A DNA stretch of 64,000 bases from Paramecium sonneborni (Eukaryota > Ciliophora > Oligohymenophorea > Peniculida > Parameciidae), in assembly GCA_905182985.1 (NCBI GenBank), contig CAJJDN010000014.1, positions 602,377 to 666,376 of the forward strand, given 5' to 3'. The position numbers were made by a program, and so were the translations under genes. Of the stretch, positions 63,884 to 64,000 are shown piece by piece; position 1 is the first letter of the stretch, and the number at the start of each line of letters is the position of its first letter. The notes under the pieces were generated by a model. The model was given only the letters and a program-made list of their open reading frames with translations. It was not told where the DNA came from and made no database searches.

Positions 63884-64000
63884 CTCTTTAATTTTTACGA
63901 GAATTAAAAATTTAATTTAATTTTTTCTTTTTTTTATCTTTATCTATCCATCCAATCCATCTCTCTCTTTCCTTATTCTATTCAAAATATTATAAAACTA

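Overview
The window reads as macronuclear DNA of a Paramecium-type ciliate. It is very AT-rich. TAA and TAG are used throughout as glutamine codons and TGA is the only stop. Genes lie close together on both strands. They are interrupted by tiny introns (about 18-38 nt, GTA...TAG) that restore the frame exactly where a conserved family needs it. Conceptual translations here therefore use the ciliate nuclear code, and exon joins were chosen so that total coding length is a multiple of three.

Layout. 0.3-10.3 kb: a coiled-coil protein, a PX sorting nexin (minus), a histidine phosphatase, VPS51, another coiled-coil protein, an unresolved minus-strand segment, and a protein with two cyclic-nucleotide-binding domains (minus). 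10.3-17.1 kb: a sterol/fatty-acid hydroxylase, then minus-strand genes including a PB1-like coiled-coil protein, CNOT11 and a long coiled-coil protein. 17.5-26.9 kb: a minus-strand gene carrying a 27-bp IES-like insertion, a DMT-type transporter, a 709-residue Gln/Asn-rich protein, a glutathione peroxidase and a multi-pass membrane protein. 26.9-38.2 kb: an ERK7/MAPK15-type kinase, two tandem divergent kinases, an unknown protein, a GTPBP1-like GTPase and a GILT-type thiol reductase. 39.4-52.5 kb: two tandem membrane RING-H2 proteins, SNF5/SMARCB1, a secreted PSI-domain protein, a LOTUS-domain protein, a pseudokinase-like protein and a copine. 53.2-63.9 kb: a coiled-coil protein, two small proteins, an ULK-like kinase with an EF-hand, a PHO80-type cyclin, an unknown gene, an A/B-type cyclin and mitochondrial EF-G.

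Assembly features matter here. Three places contain a direct repeat of about 1.0-1.2 kb abutting an N (18713, 25722) or a 173-N run (41319-41491). These look like unmerged overlapping contig ends, so genes touching them appear once complete and once truncated. The first pair is the most informative. Apart from a single 27-bp TA-bounded segment, I saw no difference between the two copies. That segment has the size and ends of a Paramecium internal eliminated sequence (IES), so the two contigs probably represent IES-retained and IES-excised macronuclear versions of one locus.

Functionally the window is ordinary housekeeping and signalling (trafficking, CCR4-NOT and SWI/SNF subunits, cyclins, kinases, redox enzymes). 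No operon logic is evident. I saw no CRISPR array, rRNA or convincing tRNA.
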